This document shows, in pieces, positions 41,107 to 51,299 of a stretch of 64,000 bases of DNA. The stretch is from Pseudomonas endophytica (GTDB lineage: Bacteria > Pseudomonadota > Gammaproteobacteria > Pseudomonadales > Pseudomonadaceae). How positions within the stretch are numbered: the stretch's first letter is position 1; each line of letters opens with the position of its first letter. The DNA lies in contig NZ_LLWH01000024.1 in NCBI RefSeq assembly GCF_001411475.1, forward strand, positions 18,013-82,012. Direction: 5' to 3'. The notes below the pieces were generated by a model. The model saw only the letters and a list, made by a program, of their open reading frames with translations, was not told the DNA's origin and made no database searches. The translations under genes and the position numbers were made by a program.

Positions 41107-44061
41107 TCAGTTCACAGCGGACGTCGCTTCGACATGACGCGGTAATGTCACCCGAATACGGGTTCCGCGTTGGCTTTGAATGTCAGCCGGGCTGTCGATG
41201 GTGATTTGTCCATAATGCTCTTCAACGATGGAATAGACCAGTGCAAGGCCCAAGCCGGTGCCTTCGCCAGGGTCCTTGGTGGTGAAGAATGGTTCGAATA
41301 ATCGATCCATGATGTTCTTCGGAATACCGCTGCCTTCGTCTTCAACGATCAAGTCGATCGTGTGCTCGCTGGCTTCACTTTTCACCCTCACGGCACTGCC
41401 TGCGGGTGAGGCGTCACGGGCGTTTGACAGCAGATTGATCAACACCTGGGCCAACCGCTGCGGGTCACCATCGACCCAGTGATCGGGGTCGCACAAGTTG
41501 TAAAACTGCACTTCAAAGTTACGTCGGTTCAAGGCGAGCAGACCAATGGCATCTTGAGCCACCTCTGCCAGACAAACGGGCTCGTCATTGTGCTGATGGC
41601 TACCCGCGTGAGCGAAGCTCATTAACGACTGCACAATGCGCGAGATGCGTTTGGTCTGTTCAAGGATCTGGCTGCTGATTTCGGTCAGCTCGCTGTCTTC
41701 TTCACGCTCTTCGCGCAGGTTTTGCGCCAAGCAGGCGATACCGGTCACCGGATTGCCGATTTCATGCGCGACGCCCGCAGCCAGTCGACCAATACTGGCC
41801 AAGCGCTCGGAGTGCACCAGTTTGTCTTCGAGCATTTGAGTTTCGGTTAAATCTTCGACCAGTAATACCAGGCCACTGTTACCCGGTGCCAATGGTTCAT
41901 CAATGGCCGCTTTATGCAGGTTCAACCAGCGCGTTTGACCGTCGAGGGCCAAATGCTGCTTGTGCAAGTGTTCATCAGGTAGGTCGATAAAGCCTTGCAG
42001 CAATTCACGCCAAGGATTGCCTAACGTGTTCAGGCGTGAGCCGACGACACGCTGGGCGGGAATGCTGGTGAGCTCTTCCATGGCCTTGTTCCACATCAAG
42101 ATCTCTTGGTCCTTGGCCAGCGAGCACACGCCCATCGGCAGTTCTTGCAACGTTTGGCGATGGTAACGGCGCAAAGCGTCGAGCTCGGCGGCCAAGCCGG
42201 TCAGGCGTGAGTGATAGTCTTCCAGCCGGCTTTCGATGAAGTGAATGTCTTCGGTCACGTAATTCTCGCCGCCCGATTTATAAGGCAGAAAGGTTTCGAC
42301 CATGTCTTGAGCGACGCTTGGACCCATCAGGCCAGAGAGGTTGGCTTCGATTCGATCACGTAGACGACGCAAGGCATAAGGCCGACGTTCGTCGAACGGC
42401 AAATACAGGTCGCGTAAGGCTTGCTCGACCTCCTTTTGCGCCGCCTTGGCGCCCAAAGGTTTGGCCAGTTGGGTGGCGAATTCTTGCGGTGAGGCCGCAT
42501 GCAGTTCGCGTCGTTGCGGGCGACGCACGTTATCCACCGCACACGCTTCGGCGGCGCTGGCCTCCTCGGGGCTGGCGTTGGTGAATAAGGAGATCAGGGT
42601 GAACATCAATACGTTGGCGGCGAGTGAGGCGATGGCAGCCATGTGCCAACTGGTGTCGTCCAGCACGTAGACCATGTCGAGCCACGGCACGTAGAAACCT
42701 TGGAAGTTTCCAATCAATGGGAACAGCATGCTGCCCATCCACACCACTATCCCGGCCAGTAACCCGGCGATAAAGCCGCGTCGGTTAGCCGTTGGCCAGT
42801 ACAGAACCGACAGTACGCCCGGCAGGAACTGCAACGTAGCGACAAAAGCGACGATGCCAAGGTTAGCCAAGTCTTGCTCAGCGCCCAGCATTAAGTAAAA
42901 CCCATAGCCAGCCATGATGATGGCCACAATCAGTGCGCGGCGCGTCCACTTTAGCCAGCGGTAGATATTGCCTTCTGCCGGCGGTTGATACAGCGGTAGC
43001 ACCAAGTGGTTGAGCGCCATGCCCGACAACGCCAGTGTGGTGACGATGATAAGCCCGCTAGAAGCAGAGAGCCCGCCGACATAGGCCAGTAACGCCAAGG
43101 ATTTGCTATTGGCGGTGATGCCAATACCCAAGGTGAAGTACTCGGGGTTGGTGGTCACACCCAGTTTAAGGCCTGCCCACAGGATCAAAGGAACTGCGAG
43201 GCTCATCAGCAGTAGGAACAGGGGCAGGCCCCAACTGGCGCTCACTAGCCCGCGCGGGTTGAGGTTTTCGGTGAAGGTCATGTGATACATGTGTGGCATC
43301 ACAATAGCCGAGGCAAAAAACACCAGCAGCAAGGTCCGCCAAGGGCCTTCTTGCAGAGGAGTATGTAAAGCTGCGAGGGCGGACTGGTTTTGCAGCAGCC
43401 AGACTTCCAGTTGTTGCGGGCCATCAAACACGCCGTACAACGCGTACAGGCCCACACCGCCGATGGCCACCAGCTTGATCACCGACTCAAAGGCAATGGC
43501 GAACACCAGCCCTTCATGTTTCTCTCGTGTGGCGATGTGCCGTGAGCCGAAGAAAATCGTGAACAGCGTGATCAGCGCACAGAAGCTTAAGGCAACGCGG
43601 TGTTGCACTGGTTCTCGGGTCAGGATGCTGATGGAGTCCGCGACCGCCTGAATTTGCAACGCCAGCAGCGGTAATACGCCAATCAGCATGAAAACAGTGG
43701 TCAGCGCACCCGCCCAAGAACTGCGAAAACGAAAAGCAAACAGGTCTGCCAGCGATGAAAGCTGGTAGGTACGAGTGATTTTTAATATGGGGTAAAGCAG
43801 TACAGGCGCTAGTAGAAATGCGCCAGAAACCCCTAAGTAGCTGGACAAAAAGCCGTAGCCATACTCATAAGCCAGACCTATGGTGCCGTAGAAAGCCCAA
43901 GCGCTGGCGTAAACGCCCAAAGACAAGGTGTAAGTCAGCGGGTGACGAATAATGGCGCGCGGGATCATGCCGCGCTCACTGACCCACGCCACCGCAAACA
44001 GCACCAGCAAGTATGCGGCGCTAACCAGCACCATCTGGGTCAGGCTAAAGCTCATCGGCAT
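41107..44061 (-). CDS. cbrA: CbrA, sensor kinase fused to an SLC5-type transporter domain
   Basis: CbrA senses carbon/nitrogen status (with a transport-like domain implicated in histidine uptake) and phosphorylates CbrB. The 984-residue protein has about 13 membrane helices of the sodium/solute symporter type (1-500), a linker, a PAS domain (about 625-735), a HisKA domain with phosphoacceptor His766 in AHEIGNPV, and a HATPase domain with N ([10 protein letters not shown]), G1 (VEDEGSGIP) and G2 ([11 protein letters not shown]) boxes. ATG 44061 lies inside the 3' end of cbrX (17-base overlap), so translation is probably coupled. Confidence 0.96.
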   Translation of the reverse strand: MPMSFSLTQMVLVSAAYLLVLFAVAWVSERGMIPRAIIRHPLTYTLSLGVYASAWAFYGTIGLAYEYGYGFLSSYLGVSGAFLLAPVLLYPILKITRTYQLSSLADLFAFRFRSSWAGALTTVFMLIGVLPLLALQIQAVADSISILTREPVQHRVALSFCALITLFTIFFGSRHIATREKHEGLVFAIAFESVIKLVAIGGVGLYALYGVFDGPQQLEVWLLQNQSALAALHTPLQEGPWRTLLLVFFASAIVMPHMYHMTFTENLNPRGLVSASWGLPLFLLLMSLAVPLILWAGLKLGVTTNPEYFTLGIGITANSKSLALLAYVGGLSASSGLIIVTTLALSGMALNHLVLPLYQPPAEGNIYRWLKWTRRALIVAIIMAGYGFYLMLGAEQDLANLGIVAFVATLQFLPGVLSVLYWPTANRRGFIAGLLAGIVVWMGSMLFPLIGNFQGFYVPWLDMVYVLDDTSWHMAAIASLAANVLMFTLISLFTNASPEEASAAEACAVDNVRRPQRRELHAASPQEFATQLAKPLGAKAAQKEVEQALRDLYLPFDERRPYALRRLRDRIEANLSGLMGPSVAQDMVETFLPYKSGGENYVTEDIHFIESRLEDYHSRLTGLAAELDALRRYHRQTLQELPMGVCSLAKDQEILMWNKAMEELTSIPAQRVVGSRLNTLGNPWRELLQGFIDLPDEHLHKQHLALDGQTRWLNLHKAAIDEPLAPGNSGLVLLVEDLTETQMLEDKLVHSERLASIGRLAAGVAHEIGNPVTGIACLAQNLREEREEDSELTEISSQILEQTKRISRIVQSLMSFAHAGSHQHNDEPVCLAEVAQDAIGLLALNRRNFEVQFYNLCDPDHWVDGDPQRLAQVLINLLSNARDASPAGSAVRVKSEASEHTIDLIVEDEGSGIPKNIMDRLFEPFFTTKDPGEGTGLGLALVYSIVEEHYGQITIDSPADIQSQRGTRIRVTLPRHVEATSAVN

Positions 44062-44221
44062 CTTTTTGGCTCTGAAGAATAAAGGTCACAACGATCAGAA
44101 TCAGCCAAAGCAGATACGGCCTGTACCAGGCCCCCGTCGCGTCAATCCACCAATCCATGATGGCGGGGGAAAACAGGTAGATCCCGACAACCAGCAACAG
44201 GACCAAACGATAGATATACAT
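44045..44221 (-). CDS. cbrX: CbrX, small membrane protein upstream of and overlapping cbrA
   Basis: A 58-residue protein with two hydrophobic segments (about 5-20 and 37-52: VLLLVVGIYLFSPAIM and YLLWLILIVVTFIL) and a charged tail QKDADEL. It starts at ATG 44221 (MYIYRLVLLL); the upstream in-frame extension is polar and unsupported. It overlaps cbrA by 17 bases, and a small ORF of this kind, named cbrX, is known to be co-expressed with cbrA in pseudomonads. SLC5-type transporters are often preceded by small two-helix proteins (compare DUF997/YhdT with PanF), so it might also be an accessory subunit. Confidence 0.8.
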   Translation of the reverse strand: MYIYRLVLLLVVGIYLFSPAIMDWWIDATGAWYRPYLLWLILIVVTFILQSQKDADEL

Positions 44222-44299
44222 CCTGCCCTCACTTTTGCTGGCCGCAAGCCCTAAAACATGCGGCGATGGTAACGGATGGCTGGCAACCTGCAAGGGCTG

Positions 44300-45196
44300 T
44301 CAGCGTAATTGCGCCTCAGCCAGTGTGAGGGTTCGCGGGATAAGTCCAGCATTCCAGTGTGCAATACCCCAGTTGAGGATTTCTCGCGGGCTGGCGTCAC
44401 TAAGGCTTACATCCGGGGTTTGACCCAATGCGCGCAAGGCGCGCAGTAATAAGGGTGAAGCCTGCTCCGGTGTCAGAGGGGGCGAGCGGTAAGACTTGCC
44501 CAGTTTGTGCCCATCGGGTTGTACGATCAGTGGTACATGCAGGTAGCAAGGTGTCGATAGCCCGAGCAGTTCCTGTAGATAAAGCTGACGCGGCGTGGAG
44601 TCCAGCAGGTCAGCGCCGCGTACGATATCGGTGACGCCTTGCCAGGCATCATCGAGTACCACTGCTAATTGGTAGGCATATAAACCGTCGCGGCGGCGGA
44701 TCACAAAGTCCCCCGCTTCGCGGCCTAAATGTTGGCGGAATGAGCCTTGTACGCGGTCTTCAACTGAATATTCAAGCTCAGGGACACGTAATCGTATGGC
44801 GGCGTTTTCCATCGAGTGACCTGCATTGCGGCACAGTCCAGGGTAAATCCCGTTATACCCTTCGAGTTGTTTGCGTGAGCAGGTACAAGCATAGGCTAAG
44901 CCTTGGCTGAACAGCCGATCCAGTACCTGAGAGTAGGCGTCGTGTCGCTCGCTCTGGCGAACCAACTCGCCGTCCCATTCAAAGCCATAGCGTTCTAGTG
45001 CATCCAGAATGGCTGCTTGAGCACCCGGCATTTCACGTGGAGGATCAAGATCTTCCATGCGCACCAGCCAGCGACCGCCCACGCTACGGGCATCAAGGTA
45101 TGAGGCGAGTGCTGCGACCAGCGAGCCAAAGTGCAAATGGCCACTGGGGGTCGGGGCGAAGCGCCCAATGTATGAGGGGTTTGAAAAAGCCGTCAT
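44300..45196 (-). CDS. gluQ: Glutamyl-Q tRNA(Asp) synthetase
   Basis: GluQ attaches glutamate to queuosine in the anticodon of tRNA(Asp). The 298-residue protein is a truncated class I GluRS: catalytic core only, with no anticodon-binding domain. It has FAPTPSGHLHFGSLVAAL (HIGH-like), the DLDPPRE loop, a cysteine zinc-knuckle region beginning YACTCSRKQL and ending at YNGIYPGLCR, and the KMSKS counterpart HKLGKSYRSPP. ATG 45196. It follows dksA, the usual partner in gamma-proteobacteria, with the dksA terminator between them. Confidence 0.95.
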   Translation of the reverse strand: MTAFSNPSYIGRFAPTPSGHLHFGSLVAALASYLDARSVGGRWLVRMEDLDPPREMPGAQAAILDALERYGFEWDGELVRQSERHDAYSQVLDRLFSQGLAYACTCSRKQLEGYNGIYPGLCRNAGHSMENAAIRLRVPELEYSVEDRVQGSFRQHLGREAGDFVIRRRDGLYAYQLAVVLDDAWQGVTDIVRGADLLDSTPRQLYLQELLGLSTPCYLHVPLIVQPDGHKLGKSYRSPPLTPEQASPLLLRALRALGQTPDVSLSDASPREILNWGIAHWNAGLIPRTLTLAEAQLR

Positions 45197-45255
45197 GGCT
45201 TAGATCCTGTAGCCGCTGGCAGGGCTGCGAGGGTGCGCAGCTAAATTTCAGAAAC

Positions 45256-45282
45256 AAAAATGGGGCGTTCGCACGCCCCATT
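45256..45282 (-). terminator. Terminator between dksA and gluQ
   Basis: AATGGGGCG/CGCCCCATT with a 6-base loop (45259-45267 with 45274-45282); on the minus strand it ends in a T-run. It begins 16 bases after the dksA stop and would limit read-through into gluQ. Confidence 0.85.
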
Positions 45283-45297
45283 GGGTCAAGTTGGCGA

Positions 45298-45741
45298 TTA
45301 CTTGCCGACTTGTTTTTCCTTGATTTCAGCCAAGGTTTTGCAGTCTACGCACATGTCCGCAGTCGGGCGTGCCTCAAGTCGGCGAATACCGATTTCAACG
45401 CCGCAAGACTCGCACCAGCCATACTCTTCGTCTTCGATGAGCTGCAGGGTCTTGTCGATTTTTTTGATCAGCTTGCGCTCGCGATCGCGGGCGCGCAGTT
45501 CCAAGCTGAATTCTTCTTCTTGGCTTGCACGATCAGCTGGATCAGGAAAGTTTGCGGCTTCGTCTTTCATATGATCAACGGTGCGGTCGACTTCCTGCAT
45601 CAAGTCCTGCTTCCACTTATGCAGAATCTTGGTGAAGTGCTTGCGCATAGGCTCGCCCATGTACTCTTCACCCTTCGTTTCAACGTAGGGCTCGAAGCCG
45701 CTGAGCGATTGAGTATTCGGTTGCTGTGCTTGTGTGGGCAT
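45298..45741 (-). CDS. dksA: RNA polymerase-binding transcription factor DksA
   Basis: DksA works with ppGpp in the secondary channel of RNA polymerase to repress rRNA and activate amino-acid genes. The 147-residue protein has the N-terminal globular part, a coiled coil (about 33-108) with the acidic tip around DPADRAS (Asp67, Asp70), and a canonical four-cysteine zinc site (Cys110, 113, 131, 134). Cysteine-less paralogues exist in Pseudomonas, but this is the zinc form. ATG 45741. gluQ follows; an aminotransferase gene is divergent. Confidence 0.97.
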   Translation of the reverse strand: MPTQAQQPNTQSLSGFEPYVETKGEEYMGEPMRKHFTKILHKWKQDLMQEVDRTVDHMKDEAANFPDPADRASQEEEFSLELRARDRERKLIKKIDKTLQLIEDEEYGWCESCGVEIGIRRLEARPTADMCVDCKTLAEIKEKQVGK

Positions 45742-46061
45742 GAAATGGACCGCCTCTGTTCTTCTAATCCATTGCGCAGGATTGCAACGTTACCGACACC
45801 TGCCGGCCCTGCGGCTGCAAGCGGGCGAACTTACCAGATCAATTCGGGCCGCGCTACTCCCGGTTGTCTAGCCTGTTGTCAGTGATCGTGTACAAAGCCT
45901 GTCGTACTTAAGATTAGTGGCAAATTAATATTTTAGCCGAGCTGTGACCGAGGCTTGCGCCGTTTGGTTCTACTCACGAAAAGTTTAAGTCGCTAATTCG
46001 TTCTCCGTTGTGACAGCGCTTGGGTAGAATCGGACTTTTGCTTACCCAGGAAGGCAGGCTC
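45742..46061. other. dksA / aminotransferase divergent promoter region
   Basis: This 320-base gap separates two divergent genes and must contain both promoters. A TAGAAT hexamer at 46024-46029 could be the -10 of the aminotransferase gene, without a clear -35. No coding frame or RNA structure that I can support is seen. Confidence 0.5.
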
Positions 46062-47234
46062 ATGGCTCAGTCTTACAGTGCGCGCAGCCGCGCGATCGAA
46101 CCGTTCCATGTCATGGCGTTGTTAGCGCGCGCCAACGAACTGCAGGCGGCGGGGCACGATGTGATTCACCTAGAGATAGGTGAGCCAGACTTCACCACGG
46201 CTGAGCCGATCATCGCGGCTGGCCAAGCGGCATTGGCGGCGGGCAAAACACGTTACACCGCGGCGCGGGGCTTACCTGAGCTGCGTGAAGCCATTTCCGG
46301 GTTTTATCAACAGCGTTATGGATTGAGCATCGACCCTTCACGAATTCTCATCACTCCTGGCGGCTCAGGAGCACTGCTTTTAGCCAGCAGCCTGCTGGTA
46401 GATCCGGGAAAGCACTGGTTACTTGCAGACCCTGGCTACCCATGTAACCGACACTTCTTACGCTTGGTTGAAGGCGCCGCGCAGTTAGTTCCCGTGGGGC
46501 CTGAGGTTAGTTACCAACTGACGGCCGATTTGGTTGAGCGCTATTGGGATCAAGACAGCGTGGGGGCACTAGTCGCGTCACCGGCCAATCCGACGGGGAC
46601 GGTATTGAGCCGTGAGGAATTAGGTTTATTGTCCACCGCCATTAAAGCTCGCAACGGGCATTTGGTGGTGGACGAGATCTACCATGGCCTGACATACGGT
46701 TGTGATGCCGCCAGCGTGCTTGAAGTCGATGACAGCGCATTTGTGCTCAATAGCTTCTCTAAATATTTCGGTATGACCGGCTGGCGCTTGGGTTGGTTGG
46801 TGGCGCCGCCAGAGGCCGTTGCCGACTTGGAAAAGCTCGCGCAGAACCTCTACATCAGCGCACCGAGCATGGCGCAATATGCCGCGCTGGCGTGTTTTGA
46901 ACCGCACACACTGGCTATTTTGGAAGAGCGCCGCGCCGAGTTTGGGCGCCGCAGAGACTTTTTATTACCGGCCTTGCGTGAGCTTGGATTTGAGATTGCG
47001 GTCGAGCCCGAAGGTGCGTTTTACCTGTACGCCGATATCAGCGCGTTGGGAGATGATGCCTTCGCATTTTGCCGCCATTTTCTTGAAACCGAGCACGTTG
47101 CCTTCACCCCCGGCTTGGATTTTGGCCGTTTCCAAGCGGGGCATCATGTCCGTTTTGCTTACACTCAGAGCCTGCCGCGTCTACAGGAAGCGGTTGAACG
47201 AATTGCCCGTGGCCTGCGGAGCTGGAAAAACTGA
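46062..47234 (+). CDS. PLP-dependent aminotransferase (class I/II fold)
   Basis: A 390-residue fold-type I aminotransferase of the AspC/AlaA-like branch. It has [17 protein letters not shown] near residue 35, the nucleotide-like loop [26 protein letters not shown], and the PLP lysine Lys234 in [19 protein letters not shown] 46062 ([15 protein letters not shown]) has AGGAAGG upstream; the open frame before it is not used. The stop overlaps the sfsA start by one base (TGATG), so the two are coupled. The substrate cannot be read from sequence. Confidence 0.88.
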   Translation: MAQSYSARSRAIEPFHVMALLARANELQAAGHDVIHLEIGEPDFTTAEPIIAAGQAALAAGKTRYTAARGLPELREAISGFYQQRYGLSIDPSRILITPGGSGALLLASSLLVDPGKHWLLADPGYPCNRHFLRLVEGAAQLVPVGPEVSYQLTADLVERYWDQDSVGALVASPANPTGTVLSREELGLLSTAIKARNGHLVVDEIYHGLTYGCDAASVLEVDDSAFVLNSFSKYFGMTGWRLGWLVAPPEAVADLEKLAQNLYISAPSMAQYAALACFEPHTLAILEERRAEFGRRRDFLLPALRELGFEIAVEPEGAFYLYADISALGDDAFAFCRHFLETEHVAFTPGLDFGRFQAGHHVRFAYTQSLPRLQEAVERIARGLRSWKN

Positions 47235-47941
47235 TGCAGTTCATTCCCTCATTAGAAGAAGGGCGTTTGCTCAAACGTTATAAGCGTTTTTTGGCAGACA
47301 TCGAGACGATGAGCGGTGAATTGCTGACGATTCACTGCCCCAATACAGGCTCGATGCTCAATTGCATGGTAGAGGGCGGGCAAGTCTGGTTCAGCCGCTC
47401 CAATGATCCCAAGCGCAAGTTGCCGGGTACGTGGGAAATCAGTGAAACCCCACAAGGACGTTTGGCTTGTGTGAACACTGGGCGCGCCAATCGGTTGGTC
47501 GAAGAGGCACTGCTGTCAGGGGTTATCTCGGAGCTTAATGGCTTCACTGCGCTCAAGCGTGAAGTCGCCTACGGTCAAGAAAACAGCCGGATTGATTTTC
47601 GATTGGAATACCCGGATGGCTTTGCTTTTGTCGAGGTTAAAAGTGTCACGTTGGGTTTTGACGGCACGCGAGTGGCCGCGTTTCCAGATGCGGTCACTCA
47701 ACGCGGGGCCAAACACTTACGTGAGCTGGCCAGTTTGGCACGTGAGGGCGTACGTGCCGTGCAGTTGTATTGCGTCAACTTAACCGGGATCGACGCGGTG
47801 CGTCCGGCAGAGGAGATTGATCCAGGTTATGCAGCGGCCCTGCGTGAGGCGCTGGCATCAGGCGTTCAAGTGCTGGCTTATGGTGTAAATCTGACATCTG
47901 ACGCGGTGGTTATTGACCGTCGACTAGACGTCATCCTCTGA
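47234..47941 (+). CDS. sfsA: Sugar fermentation stimulation protein SfsA
   Basis: SfsA is a conserved protein with an OB-like DNA-binding N-domain and a nuclease-like C-domain; its true task is unsettled. The 235-residue protein has [16 protein letters not shown] at the start, [29 protein letters not shown] and [13 protein letters not shown] (the PD-(D/E)xK-like core), and [16 protein letters not shown]. It starts within the stop of the aminotransferase gene and its 3' end overlaps the convergent Rieske gene by 18 bases. Confidence 0.93.
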   Translation: MQFIPSLEEGRLLKRYKRFLADIETMSGELLTIHCPNTGSMLNCMVEGGQVWFSRSNDPKRKLPGTWEISETPQGRLACVNTGRANRLVEEALLSGVISELNGFTALKREVAYGQENSRIDFRLEYPDGFAFVEVKSVTLGFDGTRVAAFPDAVTQRGAKHLRELASLAREGVRAVQLYCVNLTGIDAVRPAEEIDPGYAAALREALASGVQVLAYGVNLTSDAVVIDRRLDVIL

Positions 47942-48262
47942 CTCTTCAGGCGTAAGCCAAATGCCTAGGTTGTCTTCACGGCAACCTATTGCTGTCAAAA
48001 ACTGCCCGGCACAAGGCCCGGCAACGCATTCTCCGCTCTCAATCAAAAACAACGCGGCATGGGTTGCGCATTGAATCAGGCTTTCGCTGGAGTCCAAGAA
48101 CCGATTCGGTTGCCACTCCAATGGTACGCCGCGATGTGGGCAGCGATTTTTATAGGCATAGACTTGGCCTGCTCGCCGAACCACAAACACGCCCACCCCG
48201 TTTTGTTTAAAGCCAAGGCTGGCACCTTCTATCAGCGCTGATGAATTGCACAAAAACGTCAT
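47924..48262 (-). CDS. Rieske [2Fe-2S] ferredoxin-like protein
   Basis: A 112-residue single-domain Rieske protein. The iron-sulfur ligands are Cys41 and His43 in [12 protein letters not shown] and Cys65 and His68 in [10 protein letters not shown], with the spacing of the family. There is no membrane segment or signal peptide, so it is a soluble electron carrier or an accessory of an oxygenase; no partner is encoded beside it. It overlaps sfsA end to end and is divergent from the heme importer operon. Confidence 0.88.
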   Translation of the reverse strand: MTFLCNSSALIEGASLGFKQNGVGVFVVRRAGQVYAYKNRCPHRGVPLEWQPNRFLDSSESLIQCATHAALFLIESGECVAGPCAGQFLTAIGCREDNLGIWLTPEESEDDV

Positions 48263-48322
48263 TACAATCCTTAACCAATCCTGATGTTTGCGTTGATACG
48301 CGTATTAGCACGCGTTAAGAGG

Positions 48323-48348
48323 TTGACGCGCAAATGCAAACAATTATC
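48323..48348 (+). promoter_or_regulatory. Fur box and promoter of hmuTUV
   Basis: GCAAATGCAAACAATTATC at 48330-48348 matches 13 of 19 positions of the Fur consensus. It directly follows TTGACG (48323-48328), a likely -35, so the box would cover the spacer and -10. It lies about 90 bases before hmuT. Iron-replete repression is the expected result. Confidence 0.65.
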
Positions 48349-48436
48349 AAATGGCCGTTTGCTCTGCGATGTGCCGTTTTGACTGCGCGATACTTCCTTT
48401 GTCGCGTTGAGCCCTCTTATCAAGGAACGCCCCTGT

Positions 48437-49312
48437 ATGCGCCTGAGTACCCGCCTGATACTACTTTGTGCAGGTTTTATGATCAGTCATGCCAGCATTG
48501 CTGACGAGTTACCTCAACGTTGGGTCAGCGCTGGGGGCGCACTTTCCGAGTGGGTCAGCGCATTAGGCGCGGAGTCTAAATTGGTTGGAGTCGATACCAC
48601 TAGCCAACATCCGCAATTACTTCGTGAGTTGCCGAGCATTGGTTACCAGCGTCAGCTGGCAGCAGAGGGGATTTTAAGCCTCAAACCGGATGTTTTAATC
48701 GGCACTGAAGAGATGGGCCCGCCTCCGGTGCTGACGCAGATTCGTAACGCCGGTGTGCCGGTTGAAATGTTCTCGGCCGAGGCTGACGTGCCAACCCTCA
48801 AAGCCACACTCGAGCATTTGGGGAGGCTGTTGGGGGACGAGGCTAAAGCGGCTCAGTTGTTTAAGGCGTATCAGCAGCAACTGGATGAACAACAGCAGCA
48901 GGTTAAACAGGCTCAAGCCAATCATCAGGCGCCAGGTGTATTGCTGTTAATGAGCCATGCGGGCGGCAAGCCGATGGTTGCAGGCAAGGACACTGCGGCA
49001 GATTGGCTGCTGACTCAAGCAGGCGGGCGCAACCTAGCGACTCATTCAGGCTACAAAATCCTTTCTGTAGAGGCGCTGGCGGGTCTTAATCCTGAAGTGC
49101 TGGTGCTCGCTGACCGTAGCTTGAGCGGGGAAGAGGCGCGTAAAGCGCTGATGAAAGAAAACCCGATTCTGGCCTCACTCAAAGCCGCCAAAGAGGGTCG
49201 GATTTACGAGTTGGACCCAACGCTTCTAGTGGGCGGGCTTGGCCCACGTTTACCGGCCAGTTTGAAACAACTGACCGCGGACTTTTACCCTGAAACTTCG
49301 GCTAACCGATGA
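48437..49312 (+). CDS. hmuT: Heme ABC transporter, periplasmic binding protein
   Basis: HmuT/PhuT binds heme in the periplasm and delivers it to the HmuUV permease. The 291-residue protein has a Sec signal (MRLSTRLILLCAGFMISHASIA, cleavage near residue 22) and a helical-backbone type binding fold with VSAGGALSEWVSALGAESKLVGVDTTS and PSIGYQRQLAAEGILSLKPDVLIG segments typical of the family. ATG 48437 follows AAGGAACG; the open frame upstream would disrupt the signal. Its stop overlaps hmuU (ATGA). A Fur box lies upstream. No TonB receptor or cytoplasmic heme chaperone gene is adjacent. Confidence 0.92.
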   Translation: MRLSTRLILLCAGFMISHASIADELPQRWVSAGGALSEWVSALGAESKLVGVDTTSQHPQLLRELPSIGYQRQLAAEGILSLKPDVLIGTEEMGPPPVLTQIRNAGVPVEMFSAEADVPTLKATLEHLGRLLGDEAKAAQLFKAYQQQLDEQQQQVKQAQANHQAPGVLLLMSHAGGKPMVAGKDTAADWLLTQAGGRNLATHSGYKILSVEALAGLNPEVLVLADRSLSGEEARKALMKENPILASLKAAKEGRIYELDPTLLVGGLGPRLPASLKQLTADFYPETSANR

Positions 49313-50346
49313 GGACACTGGTTAAACCGCGCCCCTTATTCATCGGGCTGAGTGCGCTGTGCCTGCTGGCAATCTGGTTGTCGTTGGCATTGGGGCCGGT
49401 GAGCTTGCCGTTGCTTGATACGTTGCGGGCGGCGCTGCGTTTGGTGGGTGTGCCCATTCATGGCGAAGGATTAGAGCAGGCCGAACTGATCCTAGGGCAA
49501 ATTCGTTTACCTCGTACATTGCTGGGCTTGGCGGTCGGCGGGGTGTTGGCATTGTCCGGCGTGGCGATGCAGGGGCTTTTTCGTAACCCTCTGGCGGATC
49601 CGGGCTTGGTAGGTGTGTCCAGCGGCGCTTCGCTGGGAGCGGCGATTGCGATTGTGGGAGGCTCGGCTATTGGCGGTTTACCAGAAGCGTTCGGCCCCTA
49701 TTTGCTGTCGCTCTGTGCATTTCTGGGCGGGTTAGGGGTGACGGCGCTGGTTTATCGGCTTGGTCGACGAAATGGTCAAACCAGTGTAGCGGTGATGCTG
49801 CTGGCGGGGATTGCGCTAACAGCCCTGGCCGGTTCGACAGTCGGGTTGTTCACGTATCTGGCTGACGACGCCACGTTGCGCACACTGACGTTCTGGAACC
49901 TGGGTAGTCTGAACGGCGCCAGTTATGCCCGGTTATGGCCTGTGCTGTTCGTTACCGTGGGCGTAGCACTGTGGCTACCGCGCCGGGCCAGTGCGCTTAA
50001 TGCGTTGTTGCTGGGCGAGTCTGAAGCCAATCACTTAGGCATCAATGTAGAAGGGCTGAAGCGCGAGTTAGTGTTTTGCACCGCATTGGGTGTCGGTGCG
50101 GCGGTAGCCGCCGCCGGGATGATCGGCTTTGTAGGTTTAGTGGTGCCGCATTTAGTGCGACTCTTAGCGGGCCCTGATCATCGGGTGCTGTTGCCCGCGT
50201 CGGTACTGGCGGGCGCTACTTTACTGTTGTTTGCTGACCTGATTGCGCGCTTGGCTCTGGCACCCGCTGAAATGCCGATTGGCATTGTGACCGCGTTTTT
50301 GGGCGCGCCGTTTTTTCTTTACTTGCTGTTGCGAGGCCGCCACTGA
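49309..50346 (+). CDS. hmuU: Heme ABC transporter, permease (FecCD family)
   Basis: HmuU forms the inner-membrane channel of the heme importer. The 345-residue protein is strongly hydrophobic, with about nine to ten membrane segments, and has the FecCD signatures [42 protein letters not shown] and [23 protein letters not shown], the latter containing the coupling region for the ATPase. ATG 49309 overlaps the hmuT stop by four bases, and its own stop overlaps hmuV (TGATG). Confidence 0.94.
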   Translation: MRTLVKPRPLFIGLSALCLLAIWLSLALGPVSLPLLDTLRAALRLVGVPIHGEGLEQAELILGQIRLPRTLLGLAVGGVLALSGVAMQGLFRNPLADPGLVGVSSGASLGAAIAIVGGSAIGGLPEAFGPYLLSLCAFLGGLGVTALVYRLGRRNGQTSVAVMLLAGIALTALAGSTVGLFTYLADDATLRTLTFWNLGSLNGASYARLWPVLFVTVGVALWLPRRASALNALLLGESEANHLGINVEGLKRELVFCTALGVGAAVAAAGMIGFVGLVVPHLVRLLAGPDHRVLLPASVLAGATLLLFADLIARLALAPAEMPIGIVTAFLGAPFFLYLLLRGRH

Positions 50347-51113
50347 TGCTGCGTACAGAAAATCTGCAGATTCGGCGTGGTCAGAAAAGAGTGCTGACTG
50401 ACGTCACCTTAGACGTCCGGCCGGGCGAAGTATTGGGTGTGTTAGGCCCTAACGGCGCAGGCAAAAGTACCCTGCTGGCGGCTTTGTGTGGCGAGTTGGC
50501 TGCGACCCAGGGGCAGGTCTTGTTGGATCAACAGCCTTTAAACCATTGGAAGGGCGTTGAGCGAGCTAGACGACTTGCCATTTTGCCCCAGACCTCGACT
50601 CTTGATTTTGCGTTCCGTGTTGAAGAGGTCGTCGGCATGGGCCGTTTGCCGCATCAGACCGGGACGGTACGCGATGCCGAGATTATCTGCGCAGCTCTAG
50701 AGGCGGCAGATGTTGGGCATTTGGCTGGGCGCAGTTATCTGGCGTTATCCGGGGGGGAGCGGCAGCGGGTTCACCTTGCGCGGGTGTTAGCGCAGCTATG
50801 GCCGGGGCAAAATGGCCAGACATTGCTGCTCGATGAGCCCACCTCGATGCTGGACCCTTTGCATCAGCACACAACGTTGAAGGCGATTCGGACCTTTGCT
50901 GATCGCGGTGCTGCGGTGTTGATCATCCTGCACGATCTGAACCTTGCAGCGCGTTACTGCGATCGGGTGCTGTTGCTTGAAGACGGTCATCCCCGGGCGC
51001 TGGGCAGCCCGTATGCGGTGTTGCAGCCCGCGCCGCTAAAAGCGGTGTTCGGGTTGGACGTGTTGGTGCAGGCGCATCCAGAGTTGGGGCATCCAGTGAT
51101 TATTGCGCGTTGA
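50346..51113 (+). CDS. hmuV: Heme ABC transporter, ATP-binding protein
   Basis: HmuV energises heme import. The 255-residue ATPase has Walker [10 protein letters not shown] (about 35-43), the Q-loop LPQTSTLDF, the signature [16 protein letters not shown] (about 136-151), Walker [13 protein letters not shown], and the H-loop [16 protein letters not shown] 50346 overlaps the hmuU stop by one base. The gene is convergent with the prrF RNA gene 66 bases away, the same neighbourhood as the phu operon and prrF of P. aeruginosa. Confidence 0.95.
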   Translation: MLRTENLQIRRGQKRVLTDVTLDVRPGEVLGVLGPNGAGKSTLLAALCGELAATQGQVLLDQQPLNHWKGVERARRLAILPQTSTLDFAFRVEEVVGMGRLPHQTGTVRDAEIICAALEAADVGHLAGRSYLALSGGERQRVHLARVLAQLWPGQNGQTLLLDEPTSMLDPLHQHTTLKAIRTFADRGAAVLIILHDLNLAARYCDRVLLLEDGHPRALGSPYAVLQPAPLKAVFGLDVLVQAHPELGHPVIIAR

Positions 51114-51179
51114 GTGTAAATGCCAGGCGTAGCATTTGATTCGCGTCAAATTGGGCCGTTAGATTCAGTTTTTTTAGAT

Positions 51180-51293
51180 AAAAAAAGACCCGGCAAAAGC
51201 CGGGTCAAATAACCGTGATTAGCCTGATGAGGAGATTTTCTGAAAGCCCGAACCAAGGGCTTTCGAGAAGATCGACTGGCCTCGCGACCAGAT
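51180..51293 (-). ncRNA. prrF: PrrF, iron-responsive small RNA
   Basis: PrrF RNAs are made when iron is low and repress messages for iron-rich proteins such as sodB, acn and sdh, working with Hfq. On the minus strand the RNA (about 110 bases) contains a first stem CTGGTCGCGAGGCCAG, a second stem GAAAGCCC...GGGCTTTC, the conserved unpaired antisense core TCTCCTCATCAGGCTAATCACG (two bases longer than shown as one piece: TCTCCTCATCAGG, then CTAATCACG), and a terminator GACCCGGC-TTTT-GCCGGGTC followed by seven T. The start is estimated from the -10 box. Only one copy is present here, against two in tandem in P. aeruginosa. Confidence 0.93.
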
Positions 51294-51299
51294 GGCGTA

